In this document: one piece after another, positions 15,479 through 22,490 of the stretch
Numbering within the stretch: the stretch's first letter is position 1
How the letters are laid out: every line of letters begins with the position of its first letter
Source of the DNA: an uncultured Bacillota bacterium
GTDB taxonomy: Bacteria; Bacillota_I; Bacilli_A; Izemoplasmatales; UBA1188
Assembly (NCBI GenBank): GCA_937907585.1
Contig: CALCVH010000141.1
Location: forward strand, 1 to 27,623
DNA length: 27,623 nt
Direction of reading: 5' to 3'
Translations under genes and position numbers: made by a program
The notes under the pieces: generated by a model
The model's database searches: none
What the model was told of the DNA's origin: nothing
The model's input: only the letters and a program-made list of their open reading frames with translations

Positions 15479-16137
15479 TGCATTCATATAAAGAAGTAGA
15501 TGTAAATAACTGGAATAGAAAAACAAATTATGAATATTTTAAAACATTTTCTAATCCATGTTATGGAATGGATGTAGAAATGGATATTGATAAACTATAT
15601 CATATTACTAAAGAAACTAAAACCTCATTCTTTATCAATATGACCTTTTTACTAACAAAAGCACTTAACTCAATAGAAGAAATGAGATTAAGAATTGTTA
15701 ATGGAAAAGTACTATTATTTGATTCTATAGATCCAACATATATTATTATGACAAAAGATTTATATTTCCAAGGCGGTGGAAATGAAATGAGCGATGACTA
15801 TCATACTTTTTATGATAGAGCACATAGAGAAATAGAATCAAAGAAAAATCTATTAACTAAAGAGGAATCATTTAATCCAAATACATATGATAAATATTAT
15901 ATGACATGCATTCCATGGATTAAGTATGAGTCTATTGTTCATCCAATTCCTGATAAGTCTATAGAAAGTCAATCTGTGCCAAGAACATGTTTTGGTAAGT
16001 ATTATCAAAAGGATGGAAGAATGAAAATATTATTAAATATAACAGTATCACATGTTTTATGTGATGGATATCCATTATCTAAAGCGTTCATCAAACTCCA
16101 AGAAATGTTAGATGAAGCAGAAAAATATTTATCATAA
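15478..16137 (+). CDS. CatA-like (chloramphenicol acetyltransferase family) acyltransferase
   Basis: A 219-residue protein of the type A chloramphenicol O-acetyltransferase fold, which forms trimers and transfers acetyl from acetyl-CoA to a hydroxyl. The length fits the family. The catalytic motif is VSHVLCDGY with H192 and D196-G197, matching the CatA HxxxDG signature. The residue after the aromatic position is proline, where CatA usually has histidine (DGFH/DGYH). Its ATG overlaps the permease stop (TAATG), so it belongs to the nucleoside transporter operon. Whether it inactivates chloramphenicol is unknown. Its position suggests a housekeeping acceptor, perhaps a nucleoside or other imported alcohol, but that is only inference. 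Confidence 0.8.
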   Translation: MHSYKEVDVNNWNRKTNYEYFKTFSNPCYGMDVEMDIDKLYHITKETKTSFFINMTFLLTKALNSIEEMRLRIVNGKVLLFDSIDPTYIIMTKDLYFQGGGNEMSDDYHTFYDRAHREIESKKNLLTKEESFNPNTYDKYYMTCIPWIKYESIVHPIPDKSIESQSVPRTCFGKYYQKDGRMKILLNITVSHVLCDGYPLSKAFIKLQEMLDEAEKYLS

Positions 16138-16152
16138 TTAATAAAAATAATT

Positions 16153-16180
16153 CGCTTTAAAATAAGCGTTTTATTTTTTT
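16153..16180 (+). terminator. Terminator after the nucleoside transporter operon
   Basis: CGCTT (16153-16157) pairs with AAGCG (16164-16168) around a six-base loop, followed by TTTTATTTTTTT. It begins 16 bases after the acetyltransferase stop. Confidence 0.6.
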
Positions 16181-16438
16181 TAAATGATTAATAAGCAATT
16201 ATTAATGATTTCTTATATGTAAAAACTTTAATATAAGATAAAACACCAAACTTGTAAAATTTCTTTGCAAGTTCATTTTTAGTTTTTTTAAATCAATCAT
16301 AAAGAATATCTACTAGAAATATTATCATTAATGATTATCGTAATTTTAACTAATTTTAAAAGAATTAAAAATATTTTCAAATTTTTTTCTTATTTTTACC
16401 ACTTCTTGAGTATGTATTATATAGGAAGTTTTTAAAAA
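16181..16438. other. AT-rich leader of the RhuM region
   Basis: The gap between the CatA-like gene and the RhuM-type ORF is about 300 bases (16138-16438) and has no gene I can support. It holds the operon terminator, one copy of the AACTTG palindrome at 16249-16273, a small perfect palindrome TCATTAATGA and a possible -10 TATTAT (16415-16420) just before the first ORF. No convincing -35 is present. Confidence 0.55.
16249..16273 (+). repeat. Leader copy of the RhuM-associated palindrome
   Basis: AACTTGTAAA, spacer ATTTC, then TTTGCAAGTT: ten-base arms with one mismatch. Over 27 bases (16249-16275) it matches 17008-17034, inside the second RhuM ORF, at 26 positions. It lies in non-coding DNA 166 bases before the ATG at 16439. 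Confidence 0.85.
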
Positions 16439-16798
16439 ATGAAAAACAATTTTGAATTAGTAAAATTTATTGATAATGATTTTAGTTTAGATGTGATGTT
16501 TGATAAGGATAATAATACTGTATGGTTAAATAAAAATGATATTAGTATATTATATGAAAGAGATAGGTCTGTTATATCTAAACATATTAAGAATATTCTA
16601 TCTAATGAAGAAAATTTAGAAAGCAATGTGCAAAAAATGCACGTTGCAAATTCGGATAAGCCTATAACTTTTTATAGTGCTAATATTATCATTAATATAG
16701 GCTATAGAATTAAATCAAATAGAGTATATGTTTTTAAAGAATGGTTTGAAACATTAGTTAATGAAAATAAAGAAGACTCAAAGAATGATAATAAATAA
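16439..16798 (+). CDS. RhuM-type N-terminal domain protein, short
   Basis: A 119-residue protein resembling the DNA-binding-like N-terminus of the RhuM (Virulence_RhuM) family. It has VKFIDNDFSLDVMFDKDNNTVWLNKNDIS, then a helix-turn-helix-like ERDRSVISKHIKNIL, then FYSANIIINIGYRIKSN, which parallels the family's YYNLDMIISVGYRVNS. It ends after FKEWFETLV, where full members continue for about 200 residues. The ATG has only a weak AGGAAG upstream. Codons 63-69 (NVQKMHV) contain an inverted repeat at 16625-16645. Its TAA is followed in the same frame by a second RhuM-type ORF, so this may be the first half of an interrupted two-domain gene. The function of the family is not established. Confidence 0.65.
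   Translation: MKNNFELVKFIDNDFSLDVMFDKDNNTVWLNKNDISILYERDRSVISKHIKNILSNEENLESNVQKMHVANSDKPITFYSANIIINIGYRIKSNRVYVFKEWFETLVNENKEDSKNDNK
16625..16645 (+). repeat. Coding inverted repeat in the first RhuM ORF
   Basis: AATGTGCA, spacer AAAAA, TGCACGTT: eight-base arms with one mismatch and a five-base spacer. It encodes NVQKMHV. It sits at the same place in the domain as the 25-nt palindrome of the second ORF, although the bases differ. I found no copy in the leader. Confidence 0.6.
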
Positions 16799-17698
16799 AT
16801 TAATCAAAATATCCCTATATTTAGCGGTAATTACGAAGTTATTAAATTTGTTGATGGTGAATTTAATCTAGATGTTAATGTATCGCCAAGTGAAGAAACT
16901 GTATGGTTAAATGCGAACGAAATAGCCTTACTTTTTAATTCAACAAGACAAAATATCGATTATCATATTGACAATATTTACTCACAAAATGAACTTGAGG
17001 AATGGGCAACTTGCAAAATTTCTTTGCAAGTTCAAATTGAAGGTGATAGAAAAATAAATAGATACATAAAATACTATAATTTAGATATGATTATCTCTAT
17101 AGGATATAGGGTAAATTCTAAGAGAGGTATTATGTTTAGAAGATGGGCTACATCTATACTTAAAAGATATTTAATAAATGGATATAGTATAAATGAAAAG
17201 AGATGCACTGAATGCAACATTAAATATATATCGTTAGAAGATAAATATAATAAGCTTTCAAAAGATGTAGAACAAATAAAAAATTATAATGATAGTGTTA
17301 AAGACAAAGTATTCTATGAAGGAGAAGTAATAAACTCTTTAATATTTTTAAGAAAAATAATGTTTAGCGCTAAAAAAGAGTTAATATTAGTAGATAAATT
17401 TATGGACTATTCTATATTTCCGTTAATTGAAGAAATAAAAGTTAAAATAATATTAATTACTTCTCCTACTGCAATTATTAACAAGTATAAAGAAGCAGAT
17501 GATAAATTAATTAAAAATAAAAGTGATTATGATATAACAATTATACACCGTAAACTGCATGGAAGATATATTATAGCTGATGGTAGAGTATTTTTGATTG
17601 ATCATTCATTTAACGCTATTGGAAGAGAAAGATTTTTATTCGCAAAACTAGTAGATACAACTAAAGCAACGTTATTAAAAGGCGTTAATATAAAATAG
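16799..17698 (+). CDS. RhuM family protein with PLD-like C-terminus, no canonical start
   Basis: This open frame directly follows the TAA of the first ORF in the same frame and encodes 299 residues. Residues 10-115 are a good RhuM domain: YEVIKFVDGEFNLDV, TVWLNANEIALLFNSTRQNIDYHI, TCKISLQVQIEGDRK, YYNLDMIISIGYRVNSKRG and MFRRWATSILKRYLINGY. A coiled region follows. Near the end HGRYIIAD fits the HxK/R-x4-D phospholipase D-like motif. No ATG, GTG or TTG exists before the TTG at 17024, which would delete the helix-turn-helix; ATT or ATA starts, readthrough of the TAA, or a recent nonsense mutation are the alternatives. Codons spanning TCKISLQV form a perfect palindrome. Standard gene finders may report only 17024-17698. 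Confidence 0.6.
   Translation: MNQNIPIFSGNYEVIKFVDGEFNLDVNVSPSEETVWLNANEIALLFNSTRQNIDYHIDNIYSQNELEEWATCKISLQVQIEGDRKINRYIKYYNLDMIISIGYRVNSKRGIMFRRWATSILKRYLINGYSINEKRCTECNIKYISLEDKYNKLSKDVEQIKNYNDSVKDKVFYEGEVINSLIFLRKIMFSAKKELILVDKFMDYSIFPLIEEIKVKIILITSPTAIINKYKEADDKLIKNKSDYDITIIHRKLHGRYIIADGRVFLIDHSFNAIGRERFLFAKLVDTTKATLLKGVNIK
17008..17032 (+). repeat. Coding palindrome in the second RhuM ORF
   Basis: AACTTGCAAA, spacer ATTTC, TTTGCAAGTT: perfect ten-base arms around a five-base spacer. The bases encode the family motif TCKISLQV. A 26/27 match occurs in the leader at 16249-16275. Confidence 0.85.
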
Positions 17699-17723
17699 AA
17701 ACGCTTTTTTGCGTTTCTATTTT
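17692..17723. terminator. Bidirectional terminator between the RhuM region and the opp operon
   Basis: Perfect 13-base arms (17692-17704 and 17711-17723), A-rich on the outer left and T-rich on the outer right, surround a loop of six T. It works in both directions and serves the convergent genes. The TAG of the RhuM ORF lies inside the left arm, and the small membrane protein gene ends six bases beyond the right arm. Confidence 0.9.
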
Positions 17724-17728
17724 AAATA

Positions 17729-17980
17729 TTAACTTGCGTTTACCCCAATAAGCATGAAAATGATATATAGAATTAATAATACTAGTAGTGCTACTCCAGT
17801 AGGTACCAACATCATTTTAAATGCTTTAAAGAAAGTTTTTAGTTTTTCTTTTTCGGTAGTTTTAGGCCTACTAGCGTTATTAGAATTAGATAATAATCCG
17901 CCTCTTTTTACGTTTGACATATCAGAGATAGTTGAACCATCATCATAATATGTTACTTTTTCTTTTTTCTTTTTGCACAT
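17729..17980 (-). CDS. Small membrane protein at the end of the opp operon
   Basis: An 83-residue protein I do not recognise. Residues 1-50 are hydrophilic, with a basic start (MCKKKKEK) and a Ser/Asn-rich stretch. A single strong transmembrane helix lies at about 56-78 (MLVPTGVALLVLLILYIIFMLIG). The N-terminus is probably cytoplasmic. It begins three bases after the oppF stop with no good ribosome-binding site, so it is likely coupled to oppF, and it is last before the terminator. It could be an accessory subunit of the peptide transporter or simply a co-transcribed gene. Confidence 0.65.
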   Translation of the reverse strand: MCKKKKEKVTYYDDGSTISDMSNVKRGGLLSNSNNASRPKTTEKEKLKTFFKAFKMMLVPTGVALLVLLILYIIFMLIGVNAS

Positions 17981-17983
17981 AGA

Positions 17984-19081
17984 TTACTTATCAAATAGAT
18001 GACAGGCTACAATGTGGCCTTTTTCTATTTCTTTATATGATGGCGCTATATGCTTACATATTTCCATACATTTAGGACATCTAGTACAGAACTTACATCC
18101 TTTAGGAGGATTAACTTGGCTTGGAATATCGCCTTTTAATATAATCCTCTTTGATTTTTTGTTAGGATTAGGGTTTGGTACTGCGCTAAATAAAGAAATT
18201 GTATATGGATGAAGAGGATTCTTGAATATATCTTCATTATCACCAAATTCAACCATATTGCCTAAATACATAACACATATCTTATCTGATATATGTTTTA
18301 CTACAGATAAGTCATGAGAAATAAATAGGTATGTTAATTTTCTTTCTTTCTGAAGTTTCTTTAGAAGATTAATTATTTGAGCTTGTATAGATACATCTAA
18401 AGCTGATACTGGTTCATCACAAACAATAAATTTTGGATTGACCGCTAAAGCTCTAGCGATACATATACGTTGACGTTGTCCACCTGAGAATTCATGTGGA
18501 TATCTTTCATAATAATAATCACGAAGTCCACATTGATCCATCAGATTTAAAACATATTCTTTAATTTGATCTTTTGGAACAATGTTATGAACTTTAACTG
18601 GTTCAGCTAATATATCACCAACTGTTTGTCTAGGAGGTAAAGATGAATAAGGATCTTGGAATATTATCTGCATCTTCGTTCTTAAACTTCTCATCTCTTT
18701 AGGTTTATAATTCGCAATATCTAATCCTTCAAAGAAGATTTGGCCAGATGTTGGATTATATAATTTTAGGATGGTTCTTCCCATAGTGGTTTTGCCACAG
18801 CCAGATTCACCAACAATACCTAATGTTTCACCAGGATAAACTTTAAATGATACATCATCAACCGCTTTTAATGTTGTGATTGGTTTACCAAATAATGTCT
18901 TCTTTAAAATGAAGTGTTTTTTAATGTGCCTTACTTCTAGTAAAGCGTTTGGATCAGGAGGAAGAGTTTTATCTTTCTCATATTGTTCTTGTCTACTCAA
19001 TTCTTCTTTTGCTTGTTCGGCATCATCATCGAACGAAGAATAATCTATTTCTTCAGTTACTTTTAATTCATCTTCATTCAT
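17984..19081 (-). CDS. oppF: Oligopeptide ABC transporter ATP-binding protein OppF
   Basis: A 365-residue cytoplasmic ATPase, one of the two that energise peptide import. It has Walker A GESGCGKTT, signature FSGGQRQR and Walker B FIVCDEPVSALD. The C-terminal oligo_HPY region has a cysteine cluster (CKFCTRCPKCMEIC). About 50 acidic residues precede the first beta strand, more than usual. I take the ATG at 19081, nine bases after GAGG; a TTG at 19096 gives five more residues. It overlaps the oppD stop by eight bases (ATGAATGA), so the two are coupled. Confidence 0.92.
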   Translation of the reverse strand: MNEDELKVTEEIDYSSFDDDAEQAKEELSRQEQYEKDKTLPPDPNALLEVRHIKKHFILKKTLFGKPITTLKAVDDVSFKVYPGETLGIVGESGCGKTTMGRTILKLYNPTSGQIFFEGLDIANYKPKEMRSLRTKMQIIFQDPYSSLPPRQTVGDILAEPVKVHNIVPKDQIKEYVLNLMDQCGLRDYYYERYPHEFSGGQRQRICIARALAVNPKFIVCDEPVSALDVSIQAQIINLLKKLQKERKLTYLFISHDLSVVKHISDKICVMYLGNMVEFGDNEDIFKNPLHPYTISLFSAVPNPNPNKKSKRIILKGDIPSQVNPPKGCKFCTRCPKCMEICKHIAPSYKEIEKGHIVACHLFDK

Positions 19082-20381
19082 TGTCTTTTTCCTCAAACAA
19101 GTGGCACGCTACATAGTGTGTATCGCTTAATTTAATCATCTTAGGATAATCCCCACTACATTTATTTATGCATTTATCACATCTTTCTTTAAAGTAACAG
19201 TGATTAGGCATATTAACTGGGTTAGGAACATTTCCTTTAATGTTATATAAATCGTCTTTAGAAGAATCCATAGTAGGCTTAGATTTTTGAAGTCCAATTG
19301 TATATGGATGAGCTGGATTATTATAGATTTCAAGCGCAGTTCCTTGTTCAATAACTCGCCCTGCATACATTACTATAACATAATCAGCCATCTCCGCAAT
19401 TACACCTAAATCATGAGTTATGAGTAGAATTGATCCATTGATTCTATTCTTTAATTCGTTAAATAAATCTAGTATTTGAGCTTGGATAGTAACATCTAGC
19501 GCAGTCGTAGGTTCATCTGCGATAATTAGTCTTGGTTCTGCGGCTAAAGCCATCGCTATCATTACTCTTTGTCTCATCCCACCAGATAATTCGTGTGGGA
19601 ATGAAGTATAAACTCTTTCAGGAGCCGCTATTCCTACCATATTAAGCATATGAATAGATCTCTTTTTAGCGAGTTCTTTATTGATACCTGGAATATGAGG
19701 AAGTGATACTTCATCAAGTTGATTGCCTATAGTGAATACTGGATTAAGCGATGTCATAGGTTCTTGGAAAACCATAGATATTTGTCTTCCTCTAACTCTA
19801 TACATTTCTTTTATAGGCATTTTAGCGATATCATAAACCTTTTCTTCTCTTTCATATATAGGAAGGCCAGATTCATCTCGTTTTATTTTATTGACTAGTG
19901 TTACATTGCCTTTTTTGTCTTTAATTTCTTCTTGAACGATATTCCCATTATTATCATATTCATAAACAGGAATAACTTTTCCAAACGCATCTTTTTTAAA
20001 ATCATTAGCTTTGAAACGGATTGACCCGCTAACAATCTGTCCAGACGGTCCTTGAAGAAGCCTCATTATTGACATCGCTGTAACACTTTTACCACAACCT
20101 GATTCTCCTACAACACCGATTGTAGAATTTAGTGGAACATTGAAACTCACACCATTAACCGCTTTTACAACGCCTTGGTCTGTAAAGAAATATGAATGAA
20201 GATCTTCTACTTCTAGAATGTTAGATGAATCCTTCATTTCTGATAAGAATTCTTCTTCCTTCATCTTTTTATTCTTCGCTTTTTCTAAAGCGCGCATCTC
20301 TCTTGCGTTTTCTTTTGCGATTGCTCTAACTTCTTTACCAGTTAGATAATGCTTTTCTTTAGTATTTGATTGATTATTCAT
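19074..20381 (-). CDS. oppD: Oligopeptide ABC transporter ATP-binding protein OppD
   Basis: A 435-residue ATPase, longer than the usual 320-350. It has Walker A GESGCGKS (93-100), Q-loop VFQEPMTSLNP, signature LSGGMRQR (265-272) and Walker B LIIADEPTTALD. The C-terminal oligo_HPY block with cysteines ends in YVACHLF, as in OppF. Two features explain the extra length: a basic/acidic N-terminal extension of about 55 residues, and a charged insert at about 127-183 between the Walker A helix region and the Q-loop, containing YEYDNNG. RBS AAAGGAGG precedes the ATG. It starts 11 bases after the oppC stop. It ends in TGA, evidence for the standard code. Confidence 0.92.
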   Translation of the reverse strand: MNNQSNTKEKHYLTGKEVRAIAKENAREMRALEKAKNKKMKEEEFLSEMKDSSNILEVEDLHSYFFTDQGVVKAVNGVSFNVPLNSTIGVVGESGCGKSVTAMSIMRLLQGPSGQIVSGSIRFKANDFKKDAFGKVIPVYEYDNNGNIVQEEIKDKKGNVTLVNKIKRDESGLPIYEREEKVYDIAKMPIKEMYRVRGRQISMVFQEPMTSLNPVFTIGNQLDEVSLPHIPGINKELAKKRSIHMLNMVGIAAPERVYTSFPHELSGGMRQRVMIAMALAAEPRLIIADEPTTALDVTIQAQILDLFNELKNRINGSILLITHDLGVIAEMADYVIVMYAGRVIEQGTALEIYNNPAHPYTIGLQKSKPTMDSSKDDLYNIKGNVPNPVNMPNHCYFKERCDKCINKCSGDYPKMIKLSDTHYVACHLFEEKDNE

Positions 20382-20392
20382 TAGAACCTCCT

Positions 20393-21460
20393 TTACCTGC
20401 GTTGTTTAGGGTCTAATGCATCTCTTAAGCCATCTCCAACGAAGTTAAAGCCTAATACCGCTATTATGATGCATATACCTGATGGACCCCAGACATTGAA
20501 ATTATTTTGAAGGATGTCAGGTCTAGATGAAATAATTTGAACCATAGTACCCCATGATGCATAAGGCACTCTAACACCTAAATTTAAATATGATAATGTT
20601 GATTCGTAAAGAATCATACTACCAAGTGATAATGTCATTGAAACTAAGATTTGAGGTAATACGTTAGGGATTAAATGTTTAAATATCTTTCTTGGAGTAG
20701 AATATCCCATAGCTTCAGCCGCTACCATATATTCTTGTTCTCTTAAGAATAAGATTTGACCTCTAACTAACCTAGCCATACCTGTCCAAGAGAATAAAGA
20801 TAATAATCCCATCAGTAGATAAATGTAATATGATGATGGTACACCATTAGCGTCTAAGACTGTACCAATAATCAACATTAGTGGTAGAGTTGGTAAGCAC
20901 ATCAATACGTCGCATATCCTCATTATTACATTATCTACGACACCACCATAATAACCAGCTATACCTCCCATCACAATGCCTAAAGCACTTGTTAAGAAGA
21001 CCGCAAGGAAGCTAATCATTAGTGATAATCTTCCACCATACATTAATCTTGTGAAGATATCCATTCCTTGTTCATCTGTGCCAAGGATATGGTCTTTTGA
21101 TGGCTTCGCTAAAGCGTTGATACCATTATCTGTTTCAATTAATTGAATAAATTTTGTTCCATTTTCATCATACTCATATTCTGTATATGTGATGTTGCCT
21201 GTTCTATCAGATTCGGTTTCACCCCATCTAGAATAAGTAACTGGGCCAAGCCAACAGAATATAAATAATGAAGCTAACATAATTAATCCAGCGATAGATA
21301 ATTTAGATCTAAAGAATCTTCTTAGAACCATTCTACCTGGTGACATTAATTTAAGATTCTTATCTAATGGTTTCTCGCTATCTATTTCTTCTTTTTTATT
21401 TCCTTCTTTTGCGAACTCGATTGGATTAGGAGTTACATTTGTTTTATCGTCATCAAACAT
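20393..21460 (-). CDS. oppC: Oligopeptide ABC transporter permease OppC
   Basis: A 355-residue inner-membrane permease of the DppC/OppC type. An acidic cytoplasmic N-terminus of about 45 residues precedes RRFFRSKLSIAGL and the first helix (about 53-73). The family block HILGTDEQGMDIFTRLMYGGR starts at 124. The external loop between them is about 50 residues and contains YEYDENG; it is shorter in common OppC proteins. The EAA loop that contacts the ATPases is EAMGYSTPRKIFKHLIPNVLP. It ends with VGDGLRDALDPKQRR, the normal terminus. GGAGG precedes the ATG, 11 bases after the oppB stop. Confidence 0.93.
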   Translation of the reverse strand: MFDDDKTNVTPNPIEFAKEGNKKEEIDSEKPLDKNLKLMSPGRMVLRRFFRSKLSIAGLIMLASLFIFCWLGPVTYSRWGETESDRTGNITYTEYEYDENGTKFIQLIETDNGINALAKPSKDHILGTDEQGMDIFTRLMYGGRLSLMISFLAVFLTSALGIVMGGIAGYYGGVVDNVIMRICDVLMCLPTLPLMLIIGTVLDANGVPSSYYIYLLMGLLSLFSWTGMARLVRGQILFLREQEYMVAAEAMGYSTPRKIFKHLIPNVLPQILVSMTLSLGSMILYESTLSYLNLGVRVPYASWGTMVQIISSRPDILQNNFNVWGPSGICIIIAVLGFNFVGDGLRDALDPKQRR

Positions 21461-21471
21461 GTCTATTCCTC

Positions 21472-22461
21472 CTATGCCAATTTAACACGTGGGTCAACCA
21501 CTGCGTACATTAAATCTGATAATAATATACCCATAACAGATAGAGCCGCTAAGAACATATTATAAGTCATTATGACTGGAATATCTCCTTGAGTCATTGC
21601 GTTAAGCGCATATTTACCAATTCCTTCTAGGTCAAATACGGTTTCTGTAATCATCGCACCACTAAAGAGTGATGGGATTAAACCTGCTAGAGATGTAACT
21701 AAAGGAATCATTGTATTTCTAAACGCATGTTTATAGATAACTCTATTTTCGCTTAAACCTTTCGCTCTCGCAGTTCTAATATAATCAGAATTTAATACTT
21801 CTAACATATTGGTTCTTGTCATTCTCATACGAGCACCAATCGATAGAATTACTACCGTTAGTATCGGTATAAACATATGTCTAGCGTAATCTATGAACGC
21901 TTCCCAAGCGTTTGCGTATGTGATACCTGCGGTCTTCATACCTGATACAGGGAACCATCCAAGTTTATTCGCAAATAGGTCTTTTAATACTTGTCCAAAG
22001 AAGAATGATGGTAATGATATACCAATTAATACTAGAATGGTAATCACATAATCTCTAATAGAATATTGATGTGTTGCGGCGGTAACACCTAATGGAATTG
22101 CGATTAAGAATTCAAAGACTGTTGCGACAGCCGCAACGAAGAATGAAGTACCCATTCTATTCTTATCAAATATTTCTGATAAAACTGGTCTTTGGTTGAT
22201 AAATGATTTTCCAAAATCTAAGTGTAATGCGCTACCGAGCCATCTAAAATATCCTTCGATAATTGAACCATCTAATCCATATGTTTTATACATCTGTTTA
22301 ATAAATTCATCGGAAGTAGTTGCGCCTGCCTGATATAAATTAAGAATCTTTTGTTCTACGAAGTCTGTAGGCATACAGCGAAGAAGAGCGTATAAAACGA
22401 ATGATACGCCCAAGAGTATTAATATAGAGATTAATATTCTTTTAATGATGTATTTGAACAT
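21472..22461 (-). CDS. oppB: Oligopeptide ABC transporter permease OppB
   Basis: A 329-residue inner-membrane permease with about six helices. The N-terminus MFKYIIKRILISILILLGVS is typical of OppB/DppB. The EAA loop reads RTARAKGLSENRVIYKHAFRNTMIP, and the end LLSDLMYAVVDPRVKL is the usual family terminus. AAAGGA precedes the ATG, 29 bases after the oppA stop. It forms the channel with OppC. Confidence 0.94.
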   Translation of the reverse strand: MFKYIIKRILISILILLGVSFVLYALLRCMPTDFVEQKILNLYQAGATTSDEFIKQMYKTYGLDGSIIEGYFRWLGSALHLDFGKSFINQRPVLSEIFDKNRMGTSFFVAAVATVFEFLIAIPLGVTAATHQYSIRDYVITILVLIGISLPSFFFGQVLKDLFANKLGWFPVSGMKTAGITYANAWEAFIDYARHMFIPILTVVILSIGARMRMTRTNMLEVLNSDYIRTARAKGLSENRVIYKHAFRNTMIPLVTSLAGLIPSLFSGAMITETVFDLEGIGKYALNAMTQGDIPVIMTYNMFLAALSVMGILLSDLMYAVVDPRVKLA

Positions 22462-22490
22462 AATAATTAGTCCTTTATTTTAGCAATAAA

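Noticed and set aside
16796..16798. Alternative genetic code as the reason for the in-frame stop in the RhuM region
   Set aside because: The stop is TAA, not TGA, and TAA ends many intact genes in the window; TGA also ends oppD.
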